From positions 372,001 to 436,000 of the forward strand of contig NZ_JARLLG010000002.1 in assembly GCF_029382255.1 (NCBI RefSeq): 64,000 nt of DNA, read 5' to 3'. The translations under genes were made by a program, and so were the position numbers. Each line of letters begins with the position of its first letter. Position 1 is the stretch's first letter. Under the pieces are notes generated by a model that had not been told where the DNA came from, did no database searches, and saw only the letters and a program-made list of their open reading frames with translations. Below, in pieces: positions 27,097 to 35,952 of this stretch. The DNA is from Isoptericola croceus (lineage in GTDB: Bacteria; Actinomycetota; Actinomycetes; Actinomycetales; Cellulomonadaceae).

Positions 27097-28635
27097 ATGC
27101 GGCTAGTACTCATCGGAGACATCGGGTGGAGCAGCCTCTATCATCTCGGCGACGAGGCGATGACCGACTACGCGCTGGAAGCACTGCGTGAACGCGGTGT
27201 CGACAGCGTGACGGTCGTCGCAGGCGAGCCCGAGGTGGCCTCGTCGTTCTACGGGGTCGAAGCCGTCCGTCGCATCGGATTCCGCAACAGTCTGGATCGC
27301 AGTCACAACGCACGCAGGCTCGCCTCGGTCCTCGACGTCGCGCGTGGACGAGGCTCCCTGGAGCCGAACGATCCGGCCCATGCCGTCATCGACGCCGTCC
27401 GAGGCTCCGACGCGGTCCTCGTGGCCGGCGGCGGCAATCTCAACTCCTTCTTCCCGCAGCACATCTACGAGCGTGCTGCGTTGACGGGTGTCGCGAAGGT
27501 CCTGGGCAAGCCGTATGCGCTCACCAGCCAGACCGTGGGGCCATTGGTGCGGGACGACGACCGCACGGTGCTGGAAGAGATCCTCCGTGGCGCGCTGGCC
27601 GTCGGTGCCCGCGAGGAAGCCACCGAGCGGCTGGTCCTCGGACTGGGAGCAGATCCAGCGCGAGTAGTCCGCACCATGGACGACGCCTATGGTCTCGTCG
27701 CGACCGATGCGGACCGCACTGCGGTCGAGACCTGGGCGACCGGTTCCTACATCGTCGCGAGCTTTGCCGAGAAGGCTTCGACGACCCTGATCGAGCAGGA
27801 CGAGTACCACGCGCTCGCCGCGCGAACTCTGCGCGATCTCGCCGACGGTCTCGACATGAAGATCCTGCTCGTACCCCACGCCGGCACTCTCGTGCGAGGC
27901 AAGACGGCGAGGGACCAGGAGTCCAACGCCAGGATCGCTTCGCTCGCCGGTGAGCGGGTCCGACCGACGGCCATGCTGACGGCCCGAGAGCTGACGGCAC
28001 TGACTGACGGAGCCGAGCTGGTCGTCGGCACGCGCTACCACCCGGCGATCTTCGCTGCGCGGTCCGCCGTACCGGCGATCTCGATCGCGCCGAACATGTA
28101 CTCGTCAGTGCGTATGCGCTACTCGGCTCGCAACGTAGGGACAGGTGACTACGTCTTGAGCCTCGACACCTGGCAGAACGGTGGCCTGCAGCGGGCAGCG
28201 AGCGAGCTCTTGGAGCATCAGCAAGCAGCTCGGCAGCACCTGGCTGCTGTGCGCGGTCAGCGCGTCGAGGAGCACCGGCGCTGGTGGGACGCCCTGGTCT
28301 CGTCGCTCGAGTCGGGCGATCCTGTCTCGGGAGACCTGGGGATGAGCGACGTCGCGGCCTTCCGATCACCTGGAGACTGGAGCCTCGCCAACATCGCCCT
28401 GCTCGAGGCCACCGAGCGGTTCGATGAGCTGCGCATGACCGAGAAGTGGCGTCGCGACGAGCTCGAGCAGCGGATCAAGCTGCTCCGGAGACAGCGGGCG
28501 GACCTGCGCCGCAAGCTGGAAGCCGGCGCACAGACACCCGCGCCGCCGGCCGGTCGCCCCCATGCCGTACGACGAGTCCTCGGTCGAGTGCGTCGTGCGG
28601 TCGCCTCTGACGGTCGCGACCGTGTACGTCGCTGA
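27097..28635 (+). CDS. Polysaccharide pyruvyl transferase family protein
   Basis: 512 residues from ATG with GAGGA 4 bases upstream. The PF04230-type domain at about 1-370 begins MRLVLIGDIGWSSLYHLGDEAM, continues with LVAGGGNLNSFFP and SQTVGPL, and ends with LVVGTRYHPAIFAARSAVPAI, the HP-type sugar-nucleotide binding region. The C-terminal 80 residues are charged and coiled-coil-like (EKWRRDELEQRIKLLRRQRAD). Members add pyruvate ketals to surface sugars or act as GT-B glycosyltransferases. Base composition is lower in GC than its neighbours (37/60 at 27241-27300 versus 49/60 at 24301-24360) and it splits a conserved gene block, suggesting transfer. Confidence 0.85.
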   Translation: MRLVLIGDIGWSSLYHLGDEAMTDYALEALRERGVDSVTVVAGEPEVASSFYGVEAVRRIGFRNSLDRSHNARRLASVLDVARGRGSLEPNDPAHAVIDAVRGSDAVLVAGGGNLNSFFPQHIYERAALTGVAKVLGKPYALTSQTVGPLVRDDDRTVLEEILRGALAVGAREEATERLVLGLGADPARVVRTMDDAYGLVATDADRTAVETWATGSYIVASFAEKASTTLIEQDEYHALAARTLRDLADGLDMKILLVPHAGTLVRGKTARDQESNARIASLAGERVRPTAMLTARELTALTDGAELVVGTRYHPAIFAARSAVPAISIAPNMYSSVRMRYSARNVGTGDYVLSLDTWQNGGLQRAASELLEHQQAARQHLAAVRGQRVEEHRRWWDALVSSLESGDPVSGDLGMSDVAAFRSPGDWSLANIALLEATERFDELRMTEKWRRDELEQRIKLLRRQRADLRRKLEAGAQTPAPPAGRPHAVRRVLGRVRRAVASDGRDRVRR

Positions 28636-28680
28636 CCATCACGACCGGCGCGCCTGGAGCGGGCAGCGCCCACCGGGACG

Positions 28681-28686
28681 TATTCT
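28681..28686 (+). promoter_or_regulatory. Leaderless -10 box (TATTCT) of the DUF3499 gene
   Basis: TATTCT, 6 bases, GTG at 28693. Confidence 0.45.
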
Positions 28687-28692
28687 CCCCGC

Positions 28693-29064
28693 GTGAGATC
28701 GACCAGGCAGTGCTCGCGCACGGCATGCACGGAGGCTGCTGTGGCGACCCTCACCTACGTCTACGCGGACTCCACCGCGGTGCTCGGGCCCCTCGCGCAG
28801 CACGCCGAGCCGCACAGCTACGACCTGTGCTCCGTGCACGCCGAACGGCTCACCGCGCCGCGCGGCTGGGAGGTCGTCCGCCTGCAGCCGGAGTTCGCCG
28901 TCCCGCCGCCGTCGAAGGACGACCTGTCGGCGCTCGCGGAAGCCGTGCGCGAGGCGGGCCGGGGCGGCCGGACCGGTGGCGCGCCGTCGGCCACCGAGCC
29001 CGACACCGTCACCGAGACCGCCCGCCGGGGCCACCTGCGGGTGCTGCGCGCCGAGTCGGACTGA
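28693..29064 (+). CDS. DUF3499 zinc-ribbon-like protein
   Basis: 123 residues. Opens with CSRTACTEAAVATLTYVYAD and has a second Cys/His pair in LCSVHAERLTAPRGW, a four-ligand zinc-ribbon pattern specific to this actinobacterial family. Function unknown. In relatives it lies between the metallopeptidase and phosphomannomutase genes; here a pyruvyltransferase-family gene on one side and an inverted manA on the other separate it from them. Convergent with manA across 21 bases. Confidence 0.9.
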   Translation: MRSTRQCSRTACTEAAVATLTYVYADSTAVLGPLAQHAEPHSYDLCSVHAERLTAPRGWEVVRLQPEFAVPPPSKDDLSALAEAVREAGRGGRTGGAPSATEPDTVTETARRGHLRVLRAESD

Positions 29065-29085
29065 GGGCATCGCCCGCTGCCTGGC

Positions 29086-30291
29086 CTACGGGACCCATGC
29101 GCAGACCACGTGTCCCGCGCCCGAGACGCGCAGCGACCCCGCGTCGTGCGGCACGAACACCGAGGCGCCCCGCGGCAGGGCCGACGGTTCCGCCACGGCC
29201 GAGGCGTGCAGCTCGACCTTGCCGCCCAGGCACAGCACGACGCGCGGCCCGGCGCCCGGCAGGTCGACCGCCACGGTGCCGTCGAGGTCGGCGAGCGTGA
29301 GCGCGAACTCGGTGACCGGCGCGCGGTAGGTGTGCACGGTGCCGTGCGTGCCCGATGTCGTGCGCTCGGGGACCGCCGGGGGGCGCGGCGCGAACGACGC
29401 GCAGGCGAGCAGCGCCTCGCTGTCCACCCGCTTGGTGGTCAGCCCCGCGCGCAGGACGTTGTCGCTCGACGCCATCACCTCGACGGCCAGCCCGGAGAGG
29501 TAGGCGTGAACCTCGCCCGGGGGCAGGAAGAGGGCCTCGCCCGGGTCGAGGGTGACCCGGTTCAGCAGCAGCGACGCGAGCGCGCCGGGGTCGCCGGGGT
29601 GCTGGTCGGCGAGCGCCAGCACGGTGGCGTCGGCGCGGGCCGACGGCGAGCCTGCCGCCAGGCGTTCGCGCACCGCCTCGACCGTGGTCGCCACGGCGTG
29701 CGGGCAGTGCGACGAGGTGCGGGCGGCGAGCAGGTGCGTGAAGGCGGATCGCATGCCGGTGGGCGAGCGGTCGGCCTCCAGGGCGGCGCGCACCTGCGCG
29801 ACCAGCGGGCCGTCGAGCCCGGCGAGCAGGTCCAGCGCCGTGCGAGGCGTGCGAAACCCGGCCAGCCCGTCGAACTCGGTGAGGGCGACGACCATCTCGG
29901 GCTTGTGCTGGTCGTCGTGGAACGACCGCTCCGGCGATCCGGGAGCGATACCGAGGCGGTTCTCCCGGTTGAACCCGGCACGGGCGAGGTGGGCTCTGGG
30001 GTGCACCTGCAGCGACAGGGCGCGGTCGGCGGCCAGGACCTTCAGCAGGTACGGCAGCCGCGGGCCGAAGCGGTCGGAGACCCGCCGGCCGAGCATCGCG
30101 ACCGGCTCGGACCGGACGAGCTCGTGCAGCGGCACACCGGCCGTGCGGCTCGGCGCGCTGGGGTGGGCGCCGAGCCACAACTCGGCCACGGGCCGCCCGT
30201 CGGGAGCCGTCCCCAGCAGGGTGGGGATGCGGGTCGGCGAGCCCCAGTCGTAGCGCCGCAGGGGGTTGTCGAGCGGATGCAGCGCGGTCAC
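29086..30291 (-). CDS. manA: Mannose-6-phosphate isomerase, class I
   Basis: 401 residues from GTG at 30289-30291 (product opens VTALHPLDNPLRRYDWGSPT); another GTG at 30336 lacks support. Interconverts fructose-6-P and mannose-6-P using zinc. Motifs: LPYLLKVLAADRALSLQVHP, DDQHKPEM, PPGEVHAYLSGLAVEVMASS and NVLRAGLTTK. Divergent from phosphomannomutase, with which it would feed GDP-mannose synthesis. A second manA lies at 42148-43386. Confidence 0.95.
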   Translation of the reverse strand: MTALHPLDNPLRRYDWGSPTRIPTLLGTAPDGRPVAELWLGAHPSAPSRTAGVPLHELVRSEPVAMLGRRVSDRFGPRLPYLLKVLAADRALSLQVHPRAHLARAGFNRENRLGIAPGSPERSFHDDQHKPEMVVALTEFDGLAGFRTPRTALDLLAGLDGPLVAQVRAALEADRSPTGMRSAFTHLLAARTSSHCPHAVATTVEAVRERLAAGSPSARADATVLALADQHPGDPGALASLLLNRVTLDPGEALFLPPGEVHAYLSGLAVEVMASSDNVLRAGLTTKRVDSEALLACASFAPRPPAVPERTTSGTHGTVHTYRAPVTEFALTLADLDGTVAVDLPGAGPRVVLCLGGKVELHASAVAEPSALPRGASVFVPHDAGSLRVSGAGHVVCAWVP

Positions 30292-30376
30292 GTCCTCAGC
30301 CAACCACAGGACCGTCGAGGTTGGAGGGTGAAGCACCCCCCGGCGACGGTCCGCCCAGGCGGCGGTCGCTGCGCCG

Positions 30377-30382
30377 TAGGCT
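30377..30382 (+). promoter_or_regulatory. Leaderless -10 box (TAGGCT) of the phosphomannomutase gene
   Basis: TAGGCT, 7 bases, GTG at 30390. Confidence 0.5.
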
Positions 30383-30389
30383 GTCCGGT

Positions 30390-31829
30390 GTGACGGACCT
30401 TTCGAGCATCATCAAGGCCTACGACGTCCGCGGGGTCGTCCCGGACCAGCTCTCGCCCGCGGTGGCGCGCGCGATCGGGGAGGCCTTCGCCCGCGCCGTG
30501 GTGCTGCCGGCGGGTGCGTCGCGCGTGGTGGTCGGGCACGACATGCGCGACTCGGGTCCGTCCCTGGTCGAGGCGTTCGGCCAGGGCTTGACGTCGGCGG
30601 GCGTCGACGTGGTGCGGATCGGGCTGTGCTCGACGGACGGGCTGTACTTCGCCTCGGGTTCGCTGGACGCCCCGGGCGCGATGTTCACGGCCTCGCACAA
30701 CCCGGCGCGGTACAACGGCATCAAGCTGTGCCGCGCGGGAGCGCGCCCGGTGGGTCAGGAGACCGGGCTGGCCCAGGTCCGCGAGCTGGCCGAGGGGCTG
30801 CTCGACGGGGACGTGACGGACGGCGACGCCCGGCCGGGCTCGGTGAGCGACGTCGACCTGCTGGGCGACTACGCGGCCTTCCTGCGGGACCTCGTGGACG
30901 TCTCGGACGTGCGGCCCCTGAAGGTCGTCGTCGATGCGGGCAACGGCATGGCGGGGCTGACCGTGCCGGCGGTGCTGGGCACCGCCGCGGGGCTGCCCGA
31001 CCTGCCGCTGGAGATCGTGCCGCTGTACTTCGAGCTGGACGGGACGTTCCCGAACCACGAGGCCAACCCCCTCGAGCCGGCGAACCTGGTCGACCTGCAG
31101 GCGGCCGTGGTGGCGCACGAGGCAGACATCGGGCTGGCGTTCGACGGGGACGCCGACCGCTGCTTCGTGGTCGACGAGCGCGGCGGGGCGGTCTCGCCGT
31201 CGGCGGTCACCGCGCTGGTCGGCATGCGGGAGATCGCCAAGGAGCAGGCCTCCGGACGCACCGCGACGGTCATCCACAACCTCATCACCTCCCGGGCCGT
31301 GCCGGACCTGCTCGGCGCCGGCGACGCGCACCTGGTGCGCACCCGGGTGGGGCACTCGTTCATCAAGCAGACCATGGCCGAGCACGACGCGGTGTTCGGC
31401 GGGGAGCACTCGGCGCACTACTACTTCCGCGACTTCTGGTTCGCCGACACCGGCATGCTCGCGGCGCTGCACGTGCTGGCCGCCCTCGGCGAGCAGAGGC
31501 ACCCGCTGTCCGCGCTGGCCGAGATGTACACCCCGTACTCCGCGTCGGGCGAGATCAACTCTGTCCTCGCCGACGCCGCGGAGGCCGCCGTCGTCGTCGA
31601 ACGGGTCCGCGGCGCCTACGTCCGCGCCTACCCCGAGGCGGTCGTCGACACCCTCGACGGTATGACGGTGGCCCACTGGGACGGGGTGCACCCGCAGTGG
31701 TGGTTCAACCTGCGGGCCTCCAACACCGAGCCCCTGCTGCGCCTCAACGTCGAGGCGGCCGATGAGGACATCATGATCAAGGTGCGCGACGACGTGCTGT
31801 CGCTCGTGCGGGAGGAGAACGAGGCATGA
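30390..31829 (+). CDS. manB: Phosphomannomutase/phosphoglucomutase
   Basis: 479 residues. Alpha-D-phosphohexomutase with the phosphoserine loop TASHNPARYNGIK, metal loop AFDGDADRC, sugar-binding loop GEHSAHYYFRDF and phosphate loop RASNTEPLLRLNVE. Converts mannose-6-P to mannose-1-P for GDP-mannose and mannosylated envelope glycans. Co-translated with the Trm112-like gene (4-base overlap), an arrangement conserved in actinobacteria. The leaderless GTG fixes the start. Confidence 0.95.
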   Translation: MTDLSSIIKAYDVRGVVPDQLSPAVARAIGEAFARAVVLPAGASRVVVGHDMRDSGPSLVEAFGQGLTSAGVDVVRIGLCSTDGLYFASGSLDAPGAMFTASHNPARYNGIKLCRAGARPVGQETGLAQVRELAEGLLDGDVTDGDARPGSVSDVDLLGDYAAFLRDLVDVSDVRPLKVVVDAGNGMAGLTVPAVLGTAAGLPDLPLEIVPLYFELDGTFPNHEANPLEPANLVDLQAAVVAHEADIGLAFDGDADRCFVVDERGGAVSPSAVTALVGMREIAKEQASGRTATVIHNLITSRAVPDLLGAGDAHLVRTRVGHSFIKQTMAEHDAVFGGEHSAHYYFRDFWFADTGMLAALHVLAALGEQRHPLSALAEMYTPYSASGEINSVLADAAEAAVVVERVRGAYVRAYPEAVVDTLDGMTVAHWDGVHPQWWFNLRASNTEPLLRLNVEAADEDIMIKVRDDVLSLVREENEA

Positions 31830-32026
31830 CCGAGACCCACGCCCCCTGGATCGACCCGTGGGTGCGCTCCGTGCTGCGGTGCCCGGTGACGGGCGCCGAG
31901 CTGGTCGACGGCGTCGGACCGGACGGTGCACCCGAGCTGCGTTCCACCGACGCCGAGCGCCCGCTCGCCTACCCGGTGCGGGACGGCATCCCGGTGCTCC
32001 TCGAGACGGAGGCGCGGGCGCTCTGA
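31826..32026 (+). CDS. Trm112-family small protein
   Basis: 66 residues. LRCPVTGAEL near the start and AYPVRDGIPVLL at the end are the family hallmarks. Bacterial members are small zinc-ribbon-derived proteins of unclear role, regularly following phosphomannomutase in actinobacteria. Only one Cys remains here, so zinc binding is unlikely. Overlaps the manB stop by ATGA. Confidence 0.9.
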   Translation: MTETHAPWIDPWVRSVLRCPVTGAELVDGVGPDGAPELRSTDAERPLAYPVRDGIPVLLETEARAL

Positions 32027-32047
32027 ACCGCGTGGCCGGTTCTGCTC

Positions 32048-33403
32048 TCAGGAAGGTCGAAGCCGCCGGCGCACTCGTGCGAGCAGTCGGTGCTGACGGC
32101 GGCTCGGCGGAGTGGTCGAGGGCGAGGCAGCCACCGGAGCCGACATGGGCTGGGGTCCGGGAAGACCGAGATCGCGCAGTCGGTACATGCGGTGGTACCG
32201 CCTGAGATCTTGCGATGACATCTCGGCCAAGGTGTTCGCGACATCGGGCCGCAGATGGTGCAGTGATTCGGGCTGCATGGTGTACGCGACGGAGTCGACG
32301 AGCCGTTGAATCTCGGCAGGCTCCTTCAGCGGCGCACTTCGGCCGAGCACGGCGTCGACGATAGCCAACGGGACGCGGTTGCTGTTCTGCATGGGAGTGA
32401 GGCGTCTGAGCACTGTAGAGGTTCCGACCGCCAGGACCGGGACCTGGTAGATCGAGTGCGCGGTGACCAGTGCGGTGGAGAAGCAACCCACAACCAGGTC
32501 GGGCCGCAGCTCCCGGATCGAGACCTCGGCCGGGCGGTCGTCCTCGAGCACCTGGAAGCTGACGCCCAGGTCCCGTGCCGCGCCGGCCATCGTCTCGACC
32601 ATCACGGGCGGCGCCGACGGGTGTGGTTTGAAGACCACGTGTCGGATGCCCCGCTCTGCGGCGCGTTCCACCATCGTTGCGTGGAGCTGCCCCTCGTCTG
32701 CCCGGCTCATGAGACCGATCGCCGAGAGGTACTGTCCGAGGACGAGGGCTGCAGGCCGGGATCCGCCGGCGTCGATACGGGGCCCTGAGGCGTCGGACGA
32801 GGCGTTCGACGCTACGTCGTCGAAGACCGCCCGGACCGCCGCAGCACTCACCGGCGTGCTGGACACACCGTGCTCCGCAAGTAGGCGTGGCACCAGCCCG
32901 GGGACCAGATCGACGTGCACCATACGATCGATGCGCTGTGCAATGCGCCAGGGCACAGGGTCGCGTGTCGGGCCGTAGCTCATGAGTCCTTCGGAGTGCA
33001 CCACGATCGTCGCGTCGTCGAAGACACGGGCCAGTGCTTTGGCCGGGTCGACGGCGATGGATTCGAGGACGAGCTCGACGCGGTCGTCGCCGAGACCCCA
33101 GTAGCCGCGAAGGAGTCGTTCGAACGTCGGAAGGTCCCGATCCCGTGGAGACCACTGCGACGGGTGCGTGGGTGCCACGACGTCGGTGAGCGTGAGAACA
33201 CCATCGAACCGCCGTGCCACGGCATCAGCCCCGGCGATCTCGTGCGGCGCGTGGATGAGCTCGGGCGCGACGGCGTTGTTGACGCTGAGCCAGAAGCGGC
33301 GTCGTGGCGCGCCCAGCAGCCCGGTGTCGACAGCGGCGGCAGCGCCGATGGCCGAGAACAGCGTTGATGCGACGACGATCTGCGTCACGTGCCGTGCGGT
33401 CAT
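32048..33403 (-). CDS. Polysialyltransferase-like protein (alpha-2,8-polysialyltransferase family), copy 1
   Basis: 451 residues. GT-B-like fold of the POLYST family: N-terminal VVASTLFSAIGAAAA, central HSEGLMSYGPTRD and LVLGQYLSAIGL, then the HP motif FKPHPSAPP near 270 and a CFSTALVTAHSIY region. Family members use CMP-sialic acid donors; the presence of a CMP-nonulosonate pathway 12 kb away fits. Start overlaps the GT2 stop by ATGA. Lower GC than neighbours. The same gene pair occurs again at 48377-50814. Confidence 0.8.
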   Translation of the reverse strand: MTARHVTQIVVASTLFSAIGAAAAVDTGLLGAPRRRFWLSVNNAVAPELIHAPHEIAGADAVARRFDGVLTLTDVVAPTHPSQWSPRDRDLPTFERLLRGYWGLGDDRVELVLESIAVDPAKALARVFDDATIVVHSEGLMSYGPTRDPVPWRIAQRIDRMVHVDLVPGLVPRLLAEHGVSSTPVSAAAVRAVFDDVASNASSDASGPRIDAGGSRPAALVLGQYLSAIGLMSRADEGQLHATMVERAAERGIRHVVFKPHPSAPPVMVETMAGAARDLGVSFQVLEDDRPAEVSIRELRPDLVVGCFSTALVTAHSIYQVPVLAVGTSTVLRRLTPMQNSNRVPLAIVDAVLGRSAPLKEPAEIQRLVDSVAYTMQPESLHHLRPDVANTLAEMSSQDLRRYHRMYRLRDLGLPGPQPMSAPVAASPSTTPPSRRQHRLLARVRRRLRPS

Positions 33404-34446
33404 CGTGCCCCACCCTCCTTGATCGTCGCCCGCTGACCGCTGCCTCCCGGCAGGATGGTCTCCAAGACCGCTGTGCGCTCTTCGCCGAGGTCAGTCATCT
33501 GGTCGCTCACCATCTCAGTTGGCAGGGACGACACCAGCCGTGACGACGCCGTGACGAGGTCTGGCGCGAGGAGGCGGGCCTGTTCGGCGTGCTCAGGACC
33601 GTCGGGCGAGTCGATCGCGCGTTGCACGCGCAGAAGATGATGCGCTGTGATGGCCAGCACGGTTCGCACGTGCTTGGGGAGGAAGGTCGCGCTCCGAGGG
33701 TGCGCAACGAGCGTCGCGCCAACGAGCTCGAATGCGCGGACGAAGTCGAGCTGGCGACGGTCGTACACCTGCGTCAACGAGGTGGCGATCCCTCGGCGAT
33801 AGCAGAGCGACGGTGCGTCGACCACGGCATATGTCGGGCCGTTGAGATGCAGGTTCCAGATCCAGGGCCTGTCCTCGGCCGTGTGGAGCCCGTCGTCGAA
33901 CGTGAGCAGTCCGTCCTGTGCCATCGTGACGTCGAAAACGCCGGCCCACGCGTACGGGTAGTCCACCATGGTGGCGACGTCCGGCGGAAGGATCGAGGTC
34001 GTCGGTGCCAACGGGACGCCGCGCCGTGGCTCGCACGCGCGGACGAGGCGGCGGTCCCGCCCTGCCACGGTGATGTGGTCGGTCCGAACCCAGGCACATC
34101 CCAGACTCTCGGCGGCATGGGCCAGTGCGGGGAGCCTGCCTGGTGCCATCCAGTCGTCGGCGTCGAGATAGGCGAGCCAGCGTCCGTGAGCGGCGTCCAA
34201 GCCCTGGTTGCGCGCGCTGGCGAGCCCGACCGGACGTGGGTTCTCGATGAGCTCGAGTGCCGGTAGGCGCGCCTTGAACCGCTCGGCGATCTGCGCCGTG
34301 TCGTCCGCGGAGCCGTCGTCGATGACGACGACTTGGACCTCCCGGGGATCTTCGACCTGTCGTGTCAGGCTCGTCAGAGCATCGGCGAGGTAGCTACCGG
34401 CGTCCTTGGCGGGCACCACCACGGAGAACTGAGGGCGGCGTGTCAT
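33400..34446 (-). CDS. GT2-family glycosyltransferase paired with the polysialyltransferase-like gene, copy 1
   Basis: 348 residues from ATG at 34444-34446 (TAGTGT 8 bases upstream). GT-A fold: SVVVPAKDAGSYLADAL, VVIDDGSADDTAQIAERF and the metal-binding DADD in LAYLDADDWM. The C-terminal ~100 residues are helical. Lower GC (38/60 at 33841-33900). Shares extended similarity with 48377-49348 (for example VDDGSADDT, ARNxG, TxILPxxxxTMVxY). Donor unknown. Confidence 0.88.
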   Translation of the reverse strand: MTRRPQFSVVVPAKDAGSYLADALTSLTRQVEDPREVQVVVIDDGSADDTAQIAERFKARLPALELIENPRPVGLASARNQGLDAAHGRWLAYLDADDWMAPGRLPALAHAAESLGCAWVRTDHITVAGRDRRLVRACEPRRGVPLAPTTSILPPDVATMVDYPYAWAGVFDVTMAQDGLLTFDDGLHTAEDRPWIWNLHLNGPTYAVVDAPSLCYRRGIATSLTQVYDRRQLDFVRAFELVGATLVAHPRSATFLPKHVRTVLAITAHHLLRVQRAIDSPDGPEHAEQARLLAPDLVTASSRLVSSLPTEMVSDQMTDLGEERTAVLETILPGGSGQRATIKEGGAR

Positions 34447-34454
34447 GGAGGGCA

Positions 34455-34460
34455 ACACTA
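34455..34460 (-). promoter_or_regulatory. Leaderless -10 box (TAGTGT) of the GT2/polysialyltransferase-like pair
   Basis: Complement TAGTGT, 8 bases, ATG at 34446; supports this start over the in-frame GTG at 34458. Confidence 0.45.
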
Positions 34461-34533
34461 TGGGCCTGCTGAAGCGCCTCGCCGCCCGCCGCGTGAAGGC
34501 GGGATGAACGGTCAGTGAACCTCGTCGAGAACG

Positions 34534-35847
34534 TCACGATCCGCGGATCTGGGTGATCCACGACGCCGGCATGCTGCCGCTGGTCGTGGCGCGCCCCACC
34601 CAGGCGCGCATCTGGTCCGCCTTGCCGCTCAGGGTCGCCGTGCGCCCGTTCGGCTGGGTGGCCGTCAGGGTGCGGACCTGGCCGCTGGACCAGGTGCGGG
34701 TGACCTCGATCTTGGCGACGTTGTTCAGCCCGAACAGGTTGCGTGCCTGCTGCTGGGTCATGGTGCGCGTCCACGAGGAGTAGGAGTTGCCGGGGGCGCG
34801 CAGGCTGTACGGGTCGTTGACGCTGCGCGCGTACGACAGCTTGGCGGACCACACGTCCTCGGAGTTCGCCGTCCGGCCACCGCTGGAGGAGAAGTAGTAG
34901 GCAGCCACCGCCCGGCCGCCGACCTGGAGCACCCGCGCCGTCGTCGCGCTGCGGGTGGTGGCGTCGACCGCCTTCTTCCACACCGCGCCGTAGTAGCCGC
35001 CGGTGCCCTCGTTCTCCTTGCGCCACCCGCTGAAGTACTGGTCGCGGACGTCGTCGACGACGTGGCAACGGCAGGCCGGCTTGCCCTTGTGCTTGGAAAT
35101 CGCGTACGACCGGGCGGTCATCGCCTGGGCGCGCAGGGCGTTGGCGCCCCCGTTGAGGCCCCACGACGACGGCATCTCCGCGATGCCGTAGAGGTACTCG
35201 GTGTTGAGCAGCACGTCGTTGGTGATGTTGGGTGTTGACTTTCGGTTGACGATCGTCATCCGGCCGTGCCGGTACGAACCGTGCGTCCCGTCGATGGTGG
35301 CGACGGCCTTCTTGCCGTTCGGCCGCCAGAACGTGGTGCCGGACCACTGGATCCGCATCATCTTGCCCTTGTAGACCTTGCCGTTGACGTTGACGCGCAC
35401 TGCTCCCCTGTTGCCGATGCGCACCTTCATGCGCACGTCGCCCGAGCCCTTCGCGACCATGCCGGTCCCCGGCTTCATGACGCGCCAGTCGCCGCCGCGG
35501 ATCGTCACCCAGGTGTTGCGACCCGAGTCGCCGTAGCCGGAGAAGCTGTACGGGTCGGGTCCGTGGACCTGCACCCGGATCCGCTTGGGTGTCGACGTAT
35601 AGGGCGCCTTCGCCCCCGTGTAGTAGTGCTTGAGGATGCCGACCCCGCTCTTGCCCTGCCGGGCGAGCTCGTAGGCGCCGTACTGGCTCATCCCGACCCC
35701 GTGGCCGTAGCCCGACCCGGAGATGGTGAACCGGTCGGGATAGTTCGCCGCCGCTGCCGGTGCGCCGGCGGCGATCCCGCCGGCGGCGGCGAGGACGATT
35801 CCGGTGACGATCGCCACGGTGCGCTGATACCACTTCTGCTGCTTCAT
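34534..35847 (-). CDS. Secreted SpoIID/LytB-domain protein
   Basis: 437 residues. Signal peptide about 1-34 (ends PAAAA). A basic beta-rich N-domain is followed by the SpoIID signature NTEYLYGIAEMPSSWGLNGG and ALRAQAMTARSYAISKH near 215-255, then VLQVGGRAVAAYYFSSSGGRT. SpoIID-type proteins are lytic transglycosylases or amidase enhancers acting on peptidoglycan. Ribosome site GGGGG 7 bases before ATG at 35845-35847. Richer in Lys and Trp than neighbours, as often in secreted wall proteins. Divergent from glfT2. Confidence 0.9.
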   Translation of the reverse strand: MKQQKWYQRTVAIVTGIVLAAAGGIAAGAPAAAANYPDRFTISGSGYGHGVGMSQYGAYELARQGKSGVGILKHYYTGAKAPYTSTPKRIRVQVHGPDPYSFSGYGDSGRNTWVTIRGGDWRVMKPGTGMVAKGSGDVRMKVRIGNRGAVRVNVNGKVYKGKMMRIQWSGTTFWRPNGKKAVATIDGTHGSYRHGRMTIVNRKSTPNITNDVLLNTEYLYGIAEMPSSWGLNGGANALRAQAMTARSYAISKHKGKPACRCHVVDDVRDQYFSGWRKENEGTGGYYGAVWKKAVDATTRSATTARVLQVGGRAVAAYYFSSSGGRTANSEDVWSAKLSYARSVNDPYSLRAPGNSYSSWTRTMTQQQARNLFGLNNVAKIEVTRTWSSGQVRTLTATQPNGRTATLSGKADQMRAWVGRATTSGSMPASWITQIRGS

Positions 35848-35939
35848 GTGAAACCCCCTCGCCCACTGTGCCTCAGGCATCCAACGGCGGCATCTCGAGA
35901 AGTTCGACCAACGCGCGTCGGCGCGAAGAGGAGAGCCAG

Positions 35940-35945
35940 TAGGCT
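35940..35945 (+). promoter_or_regulatory. Leaderless -10 box (TAGGCT) of the galactofuranan operon
   Basis: TAGGCT, 7 bases, GTG at 35953; fixes the start of glfT2 in a frame that is open much further upstream. Confidence 0.5.
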
Positions 35946-35952
35946 CGCCGTC

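Noticed and set aside
32027-32047. Terminator between the Trm112 and polysialyltransferase-like genes
   Set aside because: Only a 5-bp stem (AACCG/CGGTT) is visible, too weak to call.
35869-35879. Small palindrome TGCCTCAGGCA before the SpoIID gene as an operator
   Set aside because: Only 5-bp arms; expected by chance in such GC-rich sequence and no related site was seen.
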